A stretch of 64,000 nt of DNA. Origin: Nymphaea colorata (Eukaryota; Streptophyta; Magnoliopsida; Nymphaeales; Nymphaeaceae). The stretch covers positions 22,088,040 through 22,152,039 of the forward strand of contig NC_045145.1 in the NCBI RefSeq assembly GCF_008831285.2. Direction: 5' to 3'. Position numbers and translations under genes: made by a program. Positions 11,765 to 22,349 of the stretch are shown piece by piece; within the stretch, counting starts at the first letter, position 1, and each line of letters opens with the position of its first letter. The notes under the pieces were generated by a model. It did not search any database, was not told the DNA's origin, and saw nothing but the letters and a program-made list of their open reading frames with translations.

Positions 11765-12742
11765 GTCTCTTTTCTAAAGCTGCGATCGAACTTGACAAAA
11801 TTAATGATCATGAATGTCACTAATGGCAGTGAATCTGCAATACTAAATCTAACAGCACGATCCTACTTTTGTTAATAGATATCATAATGACTTTTGCCCA
11901 TGTCAATGCATCATATTTGAATCATGTATATGCTTTATTGTATCCACTTTATTGGATGTTCATATATTTAGGTTCAAATTCTGGTTAAGTATGAACGAAG
12001 AAAAGTTTATATCACATCTGAATCCAAATTTACAATCTAAACTCCATCAAAGTATACCAAACATTCGAATCAGAATCCAACTTTAATTTAAACCGAACCT
12101 GTACAGACATGTTAAGAACCGACTTGCAAATGCAAACGTTATATCAGCTATGAGATTTACTTAGAACCAAATATCAACATGAATCTACATCCGATTTGAA
12201 TATTGGTTCAATTCTAAAGCCGAATCCAACTGGATGTCATTTCTTAAATTTGAGTCATATCCAATTTCTTAATCAAATTTTATATTTTTTTTATATTTGA
12301 TTTTGTTGAAATACTAGTTCTGTCAAGTTTTCGATTCAAGTCTGATATATTGACACTCCTAATTAAATAGCGCACAACAGTTACACTGCTGACCTTGACC
12401 TTTCAGAGATACGGAACAATGCACAGCCAATTTGTTTGATGGATTATTATGCAGTTTCGAGTATGGATGAATATCCGGTGTACTATTTTATCATGCTAGC
12501 TAGGGTTGGTGGTAGACTTTGTTGCAGGCATACATTCCAGTAAAAACAATGATTTTCCTTCATATTTTGAGGAAAGGACATCCACATTGGACATTGTAGC
12601 TATCACTCCAAACTTGCAAAGGTGAAAAAAAAAATTCCTGGTAAGGTAAACATCATTGTTTCTATTACAAGTTAGTAGAGCCAAAAGGTTCCTTGATGGG
12701 CAGAGCTTTAAAAAGAAGAAAACAATGGTTCTACATGACCAC
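11765..12742. other. X-block upstream DNA, first copy
   Basis: 11770-12740 matches 15095-16600: TTCTCTAAAGCTGCGATCGAAC, AATCTAACAGCACGATCCTA and the AGCTAGGGTTGGTG words. No gene seen. About 11990-12365 holds an old MITE-like stretch ending TTGACACTCCTAATT. Compared with the second copy, the piece between TTTAAAAAGAAGAAAACAATGG and the TATA box lacks about 650 bp, including the conserved promoter module. Confidence 0.65.
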
Positions 12743-12749
12743 TATATAA
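12743..12749 (+). promoter_or_regulatory. TATA box of X1 MMP
   Basis: TATATAA in the context CACTATATAAGAGC, 48 bases before the first ATG of the reading frame. The longer upstream module found at the sister gene is missing here. Confidence 0.65.
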
Positions 12750-12796
12750 GAGCAATGTGTTCTTTGCTGTATTTGCCAATGATCAAGTTCCTCTAG

Positions 12797-13750
12797 ATGC
12801 CCAAAATGGTTTCTACATTATCCTTTGTTGCAATCCTCATGCTTCTGGTCCAGACGAACTGTATGGAGTGGGCTTCTGGTCACAATGGCAACTTTCATTA
12901 CCAGGCAGGGGCAGAATTCCTACAACTTTCTGGCTATGGTAGAGGACGAAGCCATGAAGTGCTCCCCTCCTTAAAAAGATATCTTCAACGTTTCGACTAT
13001 TTGGGCAGGGTTGTAGACACAGGATTCTCTCGTGTTTTTGATGAAGATATAGAAGCTGCGGTGAAGAAATACCAAGCATTCTTCAACCCCAATGCTCCTG
13101 GTATACTCGACACAGCAACACTGCACCAACTAATCCAGCCGAGATGCGGCGTACCAGACATAATCAAAGATCCAGTGCCGGAAAAATTCCACCGGATTAA
13201 TGTCACCAGCAATTCAAGGTCGTCACTATACAGTCTCAGAAACAATTGTTAGCCACCATCTAGCAGGAGACTATTGTATAATATCTCGTTGAACGGGCAC
13301 ATGCCATTTCCAATAGCAGCTCTGAGGCCTGTCATCCGTGAGGCATTCGAAACATGGGCTTTGTTCTCTCCATTCGACTTCACAGAGACTTCGATCGAGA
13401 GAACCACTCAGTTGCACGTCAGATTCTACAGAGGGCAGCACTTAAATTGTCCAATTCCCTTTGATGGTCTTGACGACGTGCTCACACACGCAACTGAACC
13501 GCCATATGGGATGCTTCACATCAATGCAGATCGTTTACGGGCGATCGACCCTGAGAAGTTGAAGAACACGAGAGAATCGTACGACCTTCAATCGGTTGCC
13601 GTTCATGAGATCGACCCTCTAGTGGGGTTGGGTCACAGTAGAGTTTGAGAAGCAATCATGTATCCTTCCTTGGATTCTCAAACAAGGAAGGTGGACCTGC
13701 ATGGCGATGATATTGCAGGAATCAATGCTATGTATCCTAGGTCTAGCTGA
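12797..13750 (+). pseudogene. MMP pseudogene X1
   Basis: One frame covers the complete MMP plan: signal peptide (MPKMVSTLSFVAILMLLVQ), prodomain with PRCGVPD, catalytic domain, C-terminus VDLHGDDIAGINAMY. It is disabled three ways. A stop at 13250-13252 (TAG) replaces the Trp of KRWPPSS seen in the sister gene at 17333. A second in-frame stop (TGA, at about 13646) sits where the sister has Pro. The zinc helix reads VHEIDPLVGLGH, losing the Gly and the second zinc His. No frameshift separates the pieces. It retains a TATA box. The neighbouring intact copy downstream is its closest relative. Confidence 0.92.
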
Positions 13751-13987
13751 TTGATTCTTGGAGTTAATTCTTACAAGGCTATGAATCCTTAGGCGTGGTG
13801 ATTCTTAGGGTTTTGACTAGGTTATGTATCCTATTCTCACTTGCCCCATTTTTGTCACCTTTGTGACAAATTATCACCGTATATATTTGTTAATCAATTT
13901 CTATTCTTTGTTGGCTCTCTCTCTCTCTCTCTCTCCCACAATTTGAATTGTAACTCATCCTGAGCCCGAAACCCATGATGGTAAAAT

Positions 13988-14323
13988 TAAAGATGTGAAT
14001 GGATTAGATTCGAATCATATATACCTTTTATCTACTTTTTCTAATAATCAGATATTCATACTCAAATACAAACAAAAAAAAGTCATATCTAAATCCTAAT
14101 CCAAATTTTGAACCAAATTTAGCATATTCTCAAAATGTAAGAGAATTAAATATACGATATTTGTTTAAAAATAAATTCGATCCAAATCTGTATCAAATTT
14201 GATCGAATATTTATGTATATTGAATCTCAATCCAAATCCAAATCTGATTTGATTTCTTAATCAGTTTTTTGGAGAACGGTTCAATTGGATATCCGATTCA
14301 AATTGAATATATTGACATCCCTA
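13988..14323. mobile_element. hAT-type MITE, older copy
   Basis: 336 bp, ends TAAAGATGTGAATGG ... TTGACATCCCTA, flanked by GGTAAAAT (13980-13987) and AGTAAAAT (14324-14331), a 7/8 target duplication. The element at 18506 occupies the same place behind the sister gene, so the insertion came before the X-block duplication. Confidence 0.8.
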
Positions 14324-14331
14324 AGTAAAAT

Positions 14332-15094
14332 GACACCATTATCAGATGTGATACAGATAAACAATGTAACCACAAAATCTGGGATTATCTATAGAATATA
14401 CAGATTGACTAAGACCCTATCCAAAATTCATGGGTAGGGCCGGATTCTTGTATGGGATCATGCCAGTTAAGGTTTTCCTAGAGTGGGAAAGTGCACACAA
14501 GCCACCCTTACTAGTAACATTTTGGAGGAGCCTAGGGAAGGACTAAAAGAGAATGGCTGACTGGATTCAATAGTTTCAACGAGACAATTGAAGTCTCCAT
14601 AGATCACATGAGGGAGGTCGTATGTTTACAGAACACGAGATATAAATTAGACTAGACCAGTTGCTTGGTGGAGGGAGTTTGAGGCCCATATATGAATGAG
14701 AAAGGTTCTCCATTGGGATCAATTCACTATATATATAAAGTGAATGTAAATCTGGTTATAATATATATATATAATTTGAATGGTGAAGCTAACATTTTAT
14801 AGTTACCCAGTCATATAAACAGCATCATATAGTTAAGAGGAAAAAAAAAAGGTGATGGACATTTTCGTTATCTAATATTACTTTATATATTTTTTTTTCT
14901 TGTTTTTTTCATCCACGATCTCTTTTAGATATACAACTTTGGTCAGATGGTTTAGTAACTCTTGATAACTAAAGTCATATGTCAATTTGACGAAAAAATG
15001 GTAGAGTTATGGTTCAGTTTTTTTCACTCTTTTTTTTTTCTCTCTTTCTCTCTCTATATTTTCTTTTCTATCGTCTTCTCTGTTGAAGAACAGC
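14332..15094. other. X-block downstream spacer
   Basis: Matches 18844-19600 downstream of the intact X gene (CACAAAATCTGGGATTA, GAGTGGGAAAGTGCACACAAGC, TAGACTAGACCAGTTGCTTGG). No gene, no RNA gene seen. It ends close to the start of the next X block, placing the block junction near 15090. Confidence 0.6.
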
Positions 15095-15782
15095 TCTTCT
15101 CTAAAGCTGCGATCGAACTTGACAAAATTGTTGAACATGAATGACACTAATAGCAGTAAATCTGCAATACTAAATCTAACAGCACGATCCTAATTTTGTT
15201 AATGGATATCATAATGACGGTTACCTATGTTAATGCTAATCATGTATGTGTTTTATTATATCCACTTTATGGGATGCTCATATATTTAGGTTCAAATTCT
15301 GGTTTAAGTATGAAGGAAGAAAAGTTTGTATCATATCTGAATCCAAATTTACAATGTAAACTCCATCAAAGTATACAAAACATTCGAATCAGAATCCAAT
15401 TTTAATTTAAACCAAACCTGAACAGACATGTTAAGAACCGACTTGCCTAACGCAAATGTTATTGCATCTATGAGATTTACTGAAAACTAGTTCTCAAGAT
15501 GAATCTGTATCCGATTTGGATATTGGTTTAATTTTAAATCCAAATCCAACCGGATGTCATTTCTTCAATTTGAGTAATATCCGATTTCTTAGTCAAATGT
15601 TATATATATATATATATATATATCTGATTTTGTTGAAATACTAGTTCCATTGAATTTTCAATTCAACTCTGATACACGGACACTCCTAATTAAATAGGGC
15701 TCAACAACTCTGCCGCTGACCTTGACTTCACAAGGCTTGGAGATACGGAACAATGGACAACCAATTTGTTTGATGGATTATT
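15095..15782. other. X-block upstream DNA, second copy
   Basis: Copy of 11770-12440, including a degenerate ATCCGAATCC-type MITE stretch (about 15290-15690) and a short (TA)n tract at 15601-15623. No coding sequence supported. Confidence 0.6.
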
Positions 15783-16314
15783 GGGAGTGAACAATGAGCT
15801 CGACTTGTTAAAGATCGGCTCATGAATGAGTTCGAGCTAAGTCATTTGCTTAATAGGCCAAGCTCAAGTTCATGAGTTGACTCGTTAAATAATCGAGTTG
15901 AGTTCTAGCTCAACATGTAACTGTCGAGTCGAACTCGAGCCTTAATCGAGTTTGTCGAGCCTTAATTGAGTTGAACTTGAGCTCAACACAAAATGATAAA
16001 TATCAATTATACTCAAACAAGTTTGTCGTGCCTTAATCAAGTCGAACTCGACCTCAACAAGTGATGATGAATATCAGTTCTATTCAAACAAGTTTGTCAA
16101 GCCTTAATCAAGTCGAGCTGGAGCTCAAAACGTAACTGCCAAGTTGAGCTCAAGGTACTTCCGTTGAGCTATGCTCGAGCTCGAGGTACTTCTGTCGAGC
16201 TATTCTCGAGCTGGAGGTACTTCCGTCGAGCTATTCTCAAACTCGAGGTTCATTAGTCGAGCCAAGCTCGAGTTAACAGAACTCGAGCTTGACAGGGCTA
16301 GTGCTCACCCCTCG
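15783..16314. mobile_element. hAT-like MITE, GAGCTCGA-rich, with empty sister site
   Basis: 532 bp with ends GGGAGTGAACAATG ... GTGCTCACCCCTC and a perfect 8 bp target duplication, GGATTATT, at 15775-15782 and 16315-16322. The sister X block reads straight through at about 12436-12455 (GATGGATTATTATGCAG), a natural empty site. The interior is built from GAGCTCGAG and GTCGAGCC words. The insertion is younger than the X duplication. Confidence 0.92.
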
Positions 16315-16322
16315 GGATTATT

Positions 16323-17145
16323 ATGCATCTAATAGAGTTGCTGGAGTTTGGATGAATATACTGTGTAGTATTTTATCAAGCTAGCTAGGGTTGGTGATAG
16401 ATTTCATTGCAGGCATACATTCCAGTAAAAACAATTATTTTCCGTCATATCTTGAGGAAAGGACATCTGCATCGGCCACTGTAGCTATCACTCTAAACTC
16501 GTAAGGGTGAAAAGAAAAATTGCTGGTAAGGTAAGTATCATTGTTTCTATTACAAGTTGGTAGAGCCAAAAGGTTCCTTGTTGGGCAGAACTTTAAAAAG
16601 AAAAAAATAATGGTAAAGAGTCACCAACATTTAAATAATCAGATGTCTGTGAAACCCTAATATGCAAATAACAGCAACTATGTTTGGGTTTTCTTAAGTA
16701 TAATAAAGTTTATAGAATGGCTTGCTTTGTATTCGGAAGGGTTATAGCTGTAGTGGTAAATATCACATCTGCACACACTCAATATATGTAGATCCTGATC
16801 TAACAACTATCTGGGATAAACTGAAATAAAACTATTAACTAACATTTAATTATTGTTAGATAGTCGTTTGAGCCGTTCAAACGATTGATTATTAGGATAT
16901 AGTCATTATATAGAGCGTGTGGACACATTTACCGACATATTTCAGCCGACAAAAGTTTACACCGAGCACACAATCGGTAAAATGTTTTCCCATGCTTGTC
17001 TCACTTCTACCAACGTTTTTTGGTTGCTGGTATTTTTTATTGGTAGTTATGCTCAACATTTATTAGTGTAAATAGTTAACTTTTGTGGTGCATTGTACAA
17101 ACCAAAGTGGTGTGTTTCACACATATATTTTCTGATTTAAATAAG
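16323..17145. other. X2 upstream region
   Basis: No gene. 16790-17290 is shared with 25290-25781 and 30944-31100 upstream of the third X copy. Confidence 0.6.
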
Positions 17146-17284
17146 AAAAGATGCACCATGATTCTTTTAAAGAGACATTTGATTCTATCAATTTTTGAAG
17201 TAGCTGAAATTAGCATGGATATATTTCTTCATGCAGTAACTTTAGATGCCATTGCTCACCTGGTTCTGCATGCCCTCTATATAA
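17146..17284 (+). promoter_or_regulatory. conserved promoter module and TATA box of X2 MMP
   Basis: Contains AAAAGATGCACCATGATTC, then TTTTTGAAGTAGCTGAAATT, then a GCCATTGCTCACCTGGTTC segment, ending in TATA box TATATAA at 17278-17284. The same order of words lies before the loci at 5801, 31146 and 50715, and partly at Y loci. Transcription would be expected to start about 30 bases after the TATA box, near 17308. Confidence 0.72.
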
Positions 17285-17332
17285 GAGCAATGTGTTTCTT
17301 TGCTGTATTTCCCCATGATCAAGTTCCTCCAA

Positions 17333-18289
17333 ATGCCCAAAATGGTTTCTACATTATCCTTTATTGCAATCCTCGTGCTTCTGGTCCAGACCAACTGTAT
17401 GGAGTGGGCTTATGGTCACAATGGCAACTTCCATTACCAGGCAGGGGCAGAATTCCTGCAACTTTCTGGATATCGCATAGGACAAAGCCATGAAGTGCTC
17501 CCCTCCCTAAAAAGATATCTTCAACATTTCGGCTATTTGGACACGGTTGCCGACACAGGAATCTCTCGTGTTTTTGATGAAGATCTAGAAGCTGCCGTGA
17601 AGAATTACCAATTGTTCTTCAGCCTCAATGCTACTGGTATACTCGACACAGCAACAGTGCACCAACTAATCCAGCCAAGATGCGGTGTACCAGACATTAT
17701 CAAAGATCTAGCGCCAGCAAAATTCCATCGGATTAATGTCACCCGCAACTCAAGTTCATCACACTACAGTCTCAGAAACAAACGTTGGCCACCATCAAGC
17801 ATGAGACTATTGTATAATATCTCGGAGAATGAGCACATGCCATTTCCTATAGCAGATCTGAGGCCTGTCGTCCGTGAGGCATTCGAAACATGGGCTTTGT
17901 ACTCACCATTCGACTTCACAGAGACTTCAATTGACAGAATCGCTCAGTTGCACATCGGATTCTACAAAAGGCAGCACTTAAATTGTCCAATTCCGTTTGC
18001 AGGTCCTAACGACATGCTCGCACACGCATTTTATCCGCCATCTGGGAAGCTTCACATCAATGCAGATATTATATGGGCGATCAATCCTGAGATTTTGAGG
18101 AACACGGAAAATTCGTACGACGTTCAATCGGTCGCCCTTCATGAGATCGGCCATCTACTGGGGTTGGGTCATAGTACAGTTCCAGAAGCAATCATGTATC
18201 CTTCCTTGGATTCTCAAACAAGGAAGGTGGACCTGCATGGCGATGATATTGCGGGAATCAATGCTATGTATGATGTACTAGCTGATTGA
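17333..18289 (+). CDS. matrix metalloproteinase zymogen X2 (intact)
   Basis: Secreted zinc endopeptidase of family M10A, intronless as is usual for plant MMPs. The frame is open from 17300 (329 codons). I prefer the ATG at 17333 because 17300 lies before the expected transcription start, and the sister gene has a stop between these ATGs and starts at the same MPKMVST. Numbering from 17300: signal peptide about 12-33, prodomain about 45-125, cysteine switch PRCGV 126-130 (Cys128), catalytic domain about 160-325 with HEIGHLLGLGH at 281-291 (His281, Glu282, His285, His291) and Met-turn Met299. The structural-zinc/calcium loop is unusual: QHLNCPIPFAGP replaces the canonical DHGDGxPFDGP, so the Asp ligand is Asn. 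No C-terminal GPI-like tail. A polyadenylation word AATAAA lies at 18319-18324. It is the only intact X-type gene; substrate unknown. Confidence 0.93.
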   Translation: MPKMVSTLSFIAILVLLVQTNCMEWAYGHNGNFHYQAGAEFLQLSGYRIGQSHEVLPSLKRYLQHFGYLDTVADTGISRVFDEDLEAAVKNYQLFFSLNATGILDTATVHQLIQPRCGVPDIIKDLAPAKFHRINVTRNSSSSHYSLRNKRWPPSSMRLLYNISENEHMPFPIADLRPVVREAFETWALYSPFDFTETSIDRIAQLHIGFYKRQHLNCPIPFAGPNDMLAHAFYPPSGKLHINADIIWAINPEILRNTENSYDVQSVALHEIGHLLGLGHSTVPEAIMYPSLDSQTRKVDLHGDDIAGINAMYDVLAD

Positions 18290-18505
18290 TTCTTGGACTT
18301 AATTGTTAGAGGACTATGAATAAAAAAAGCATAGTGATTCTTAGAGTTTTGACTAGGTTATGTATCCTAATCTCACTTGCCACATTTTTGTCACCTTTGT
18401 GACATGTCACCCTATATTTTTGTCAATCAATTTCTCGTTTTTGTTGGCTCTCCCTCTCCCACAATTTGATTGTAACCCATCGCCCCCAACCCATGATGGT
18501 AGAAT

Positions 18506-18835
18506 TAGAGATGTGAATGGATTAGATCCGAATAAGATATATCCTTTATCTGCTTTTTTGGATAATCAAATATTCATATTCAAATACAAATAAAAAAAGT
18601 CATATCCGAATCCAAATCCAATATTTGAACCAAATTTGGCATATTCTCAAACTGTAAGAGAATTAGATACACAATATTTGTTTAAAAATAAATTCAATCC
18701 AAATCTATATCCAAATTTGATTCAACCCAAATCCGAATCTGATCGGATTTCTTAATTAGATTTTTTTTTATATCCAATTTTTTGAGAGCGGTTCAATCGA
18801 ATATCCGATCTAAATCGAATATATTGACATCCCTA
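18506..18835. mobile_element. hAT-type MITE, orthologous to 13988 copy
   Basis: Ends TAGAGATGTGAATGG ... TTGACATCCCTA, flanked by GGTAGAAT and AGTAAATT, a decayed 8 bp duplication. It sits at the same place behind the gene as the copy at 13988. Confidence 0.78.
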
Positions 18836-18843
18836 AGTAAATT

Positions 18844-19590
18844 ACACCATCATAAGATGTGGTATGGACAAACAAGGTAACCACAAAGTCTGGGATTACC
18901 TGTATAATATGCCGAGAGAGAAGGTTTTCGTAGAGTGGGAAAGTGCACACAAGCTACTTTTACAAGTAAAGTTTTGGAGGAGTCTAGGGAAGGACTAAAA
19001 GAGAATGGCTGAGTGGATTCAATAGTTTGAATGAAACAACTGAAGTCTCCATTGATCACATGAGGGAGGTGGTATGTTTATATAACACCATATATAAATT
19101 AGACTAGACCAGTTGCTTGGTGGAGGGAGTTGTAGGCCCATATATGAATGAGAAAACAACTTGCTTCTCAATGGGGTCGGTTTTACCTGCAAAGAAATAG
19201 AGAACGGTCTACAATCTCTAACAGGAACAACTTGGTTGTCCATTGGGATCAATATATATATATCTATATATATATTGAATGTAAATCTGGTTATCTAGAG
19301 TAAACCAACTTTTATATATATAAAATTTGAATGATGACTCCAACTTTTTAAATTTACCCAGCCATCTAAACTGCAAAGTTCGATCCAACACGATGAATAA
19401 TTAAGAGAAACAAAAGAAAAAAGATGTGATAGGCATTTTTGTCATCTAATATTACTTTACACTTTTTTTTCCGTGTTTCCTTACAACCATCAATCTATTT
19501 TAAATAGACAACTTTGGTTAGATGGTTGCATAACTCTAGCTAATTAGAGTTATCTATCAATTTGACAAAAACCCTAGAGTTATTGTTCAG

Positions 19591-19591
<1 letters not shown>
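18844..19591. other. X2 downstream spacer
   Basis: Copy of 14332-15040. No gene seen. Confidence 0.55.

Positions 19592-19664
<73 letters not shown>
19592..19664. repeat. (CT)n(TA)n microsatellite
   Basis: Long CT tract with a few interruptions followed by TA units. The equivalent place near 35172 is where a LINE 3' end joins a CT tract. Confidence 0.95.
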
Positions 19665-20936
19665 CCCACTTGCATGTACACACTCAATAGATATGGATCC
19701 TGATCACAACAGCTATCTATTTGAGACAAACTGAAACAAAACTTTTCAACTATTAAACATTAAGCCGTCTGACAAGTGAGATATTAATAAAATGGCCATA
19801 ACCCATTAACAAATGGTGACTAAATTTTTGCCCATTATCAAATCCACGCTCATGACGAGTCCCAAACTGCCACCTTCCGAAGAAAACATCAAACTGAACT
19901 GTTAAAATACAAAACTGACCTTTAATCAAAATTATCTCTTAAAAAATGAAAACTACAAGCGGTCAGGTAGGAACGCTTACTTTTGGGTGAAAGTGAAAGA
20001 AACTTAAAAAGATTTGTTTGCCATTTCATTCTTCTTTTTGGTGTTTCTGGTGTCCTCGATAGGTTTGAGGATAGTTTTAAGAGTTAAAGGAATAATCTCG
20101 ATGGATCTTTTACTGGAAAGCGACCGGGTTTTGGTGAAGTCTTTGCCTAAAACTTATCCAACGCATGCCAGTACTGCCAGTCCTTTTGATCTTCTTGACT
20201 TTGATCATCTTAAATCAGATACTTTTTTTTTAGTTTTTCTCATGTTCTCAGTGTGATTGTGGATTTTCAGCTGGAAATCAACCGGATTCAGTTGATTTTC
20301 ACCCAAAACCGTGAACAAGATTGGCTATTGTTGTAGTTGATTTTTTAGCGATTTCATCTGTTTTTTTACCCCATTTCTTGTTGGATTCCTATCACAGTTG
20401 TGGTCTAGTGTATAACAACTGATTTGAATGTTAGGGCATCGTCTTCAGACTGGATTTTTCCAGAAAATGCATGGTTTTGTGCAGTTCTTCCGTCAACATA
20501 GAAAGTTATGGTGCTGCCCAATTTTTGGTGCTTACATAAACCAGAAAAGTGTTTTGTACTTTACCTACCTCTTTTTATAGTTCAAGATCATAGCCCTCTC
20601 AATTTAAACTATAAATTCATCGTGCAATACATCCTCCGGTTTGAGTTATGTGCCTTGGGACATGCAAAGGGGATGACCTTTTTTTTTCAATTTTTTCAGA
20701 AACAACGTTGATTGAGTGTTACTTTTATAATTTACTAAACCCTTTTAAGTTTTAACGACTGTCCCAGAATTTAGCGGCGATTTGTTAATCTCCCATGTCC
20801 GCTCATTGGAATTTTATCAAACATTTAATTGAGGAGAAGAAGGACCATGTTTGAATCATTGAGAGTTGATCGCCACACATTTAATCAGGATCCAGTAACT
20901 AGATAGAGTGTGTACTCATCATTTATTAATGTCATT
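19665..20936. other. X-to-Y block junction, non-coding
   Basis: 19670-19990 matches 35215-35510. 20020-20936 matches 38795-39696 (GATAGGTTTGAGGATAG, CAATTTTTGGTGC, GTTAATCTCCCATGTC). No coding domain in the short frames at 20014-20711. It forms the far upstream region of the Y loci. Confidence 0.6.
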
Positions 20937-21150
20937 ACTTAACATATGATGTGTGCTGCACAAACGAAAATGGTACATGGCCTTGTCACAAACACACAGA
21001 GATATATTGTCTACTTGAGAAAAAAAGCACCACCATTCTTTTGGAAAGACTTGATGTTGGATAGTGGCCCTGACCCCTATCTCTACTTCGTGTAACTGCA
21101 AGAGGACCCACCTAATTGAGAAAAAAAGCACCACCATTCTTTAGGAAAGA
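20937..21150 (+). promoter_or_regulatory. Y-type promoter module, disrupted
   Basis: TAACATATGATGTGTGCTGCACAAACG, then AAGCACCACCATTCTTT and GGAAAGACTTGA, as in the loci at 3233 and 39697. It is cut at GACTTGA by the LTR element at 21156 and resumes at 22327. Confidence 0.65.
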
Positions 21151-21210
21151 CTTGATGTTGGATAGTGGCCCTGAGCCCTATCTCTACTTCATGTAACAGC
21201 AAGAGGACCC
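21010..21210. repeat. about 100 bp tandem duplication across a transposon junction
   Basis: The unit runs from TGAGAAAAAAAGCACCACC through the host/LTR joint to GCAAGAGGACCCAC and occurs twice in a row (about 21010-21107 and 21108-21210), with a handful of differences. It contains host DNA and the first 55 or so bases of the LTR, so it arose after the element inserted. Confidence 0.85.
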
Positions 21211-22326
21211 ACTTGCAGTTACATGATTAAATAAGAAAACTGCCCATTAATTGAGAAAATTAATCTCTTTGGCCGTAACCGTCCATGAAAACCTAGGAGG
21301 CGGTCTATAAAAGCCTAGCTTATCTTTATTTAGTGTTAATCGTAAGATTAACCTAACTAGCACCTCCTAGAAGCAAACCCAAAAATCTAATCTCTTCTTC
21401 TCTTTCTTTCTCTCGTTTCGTTTGTTGTTGTTTTGGGTGCAGGTTTGAGTTGCAGCAGGCTAATGTTGTGGGTAAAGATCTGAGTGGAACATCAGAGTTG
21501 TGAGGTGGTTGCCAAACATGTAGCCCGAATGGGGCTATGAACATCACGGTCTGCCTCCTTGTGAGGTGGTTGAAAAGTATGCAGGTTGATTTCATTGTTG
21601 AACAATAAGAGAATATGCATGAATGTTTCAAATACTTATATGATTGCTAGCATTTTAATCAAGAGAATTTTTGATGATTTTTATGTAAAGCTTATAGTTC
21701 ACATGGGACTAAGTTTTAACATGTTATGATGGAAATACTGGTGCATGAAGAAAACCTCATAACTAATGTAAAATATATTGAATACTTGAAAGGTTGTGAT
21801 GGAAAACCATTAAAAGGAAAACCTCGCTACTATTCTTGAACGAAAATTCATGTTATGATTGACAAACCAATTATGTAAAACCTCGTAACTAAAGATTAAT
21901 GAAACACACAAATAGTGGTAGCAATCTAATGGATTCATGGCCAAGTGAGAGATGTTGGATAGTGGCCCTGAGCCCTCTCTCTAATTCATGTAACTGCAAG
22001 AGGACCCACTTGTAGTTACATGATTAAATAAGAAAACTGCCCATTAATTGAGAAAGTTAATCTCTTTGGCTGTATCCGTCTGTTGCTAGGCATTGGGAAA
22101 ACCTAGGAGGTGGTCTATAAAAGCCCAGCTTATCTTTACTTAGGGTTAGTCATAAGTTTAACCTAACTACCACCTCCTAGAAGAAAACTCAAAAATCTAA
22201 TCTCTTCTTGTCTTTCTTTCTCTCTTGTTTTGTTTGTTGTTGTTTTGGGTGTAGGTTGGAGTTGCAACAGGCTAGAGTTTCTAATGTTGTGGGCAAAGGT
22301 CTGAGCAGAACATCAAAGTTCCTACA
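21156..22326 (+). mobile_element. small non-coding LTR element (TRIM-like)
   Basis: 1171 bp with LTRs at 21156 to about 21503 and 21953-22326, both starting TGTTGGATAGTGGCCC; the second ends CCTACA. A purine-rich CCAAGTGAGAGA precedes the 3' LTR. A 5 bp target duplication, CTTGA, is at 21151-21155 and 22327-22331. The inside (about 450 bp) has no coding domain. LTRs carry a TATA-like TCTATAAAAGCC. Size and lack of genes fit a TRIM or deleted derivative. It split a Y-type MMP promoter. Confidence 0.85.
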
Positions 22327-22349
22327 CTTGATTCTATATTTTTTTTTAA

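Noticed and set aside
17300-17332. Upstream ATG giving an 11-residue longer X2 protein
   Set aside because: It precedes the transcription start expected from the TATA box, and X1 has a stop between the ATGs; the later ATG begins a normal signal peptide. The ATG at 17315 remains possible.
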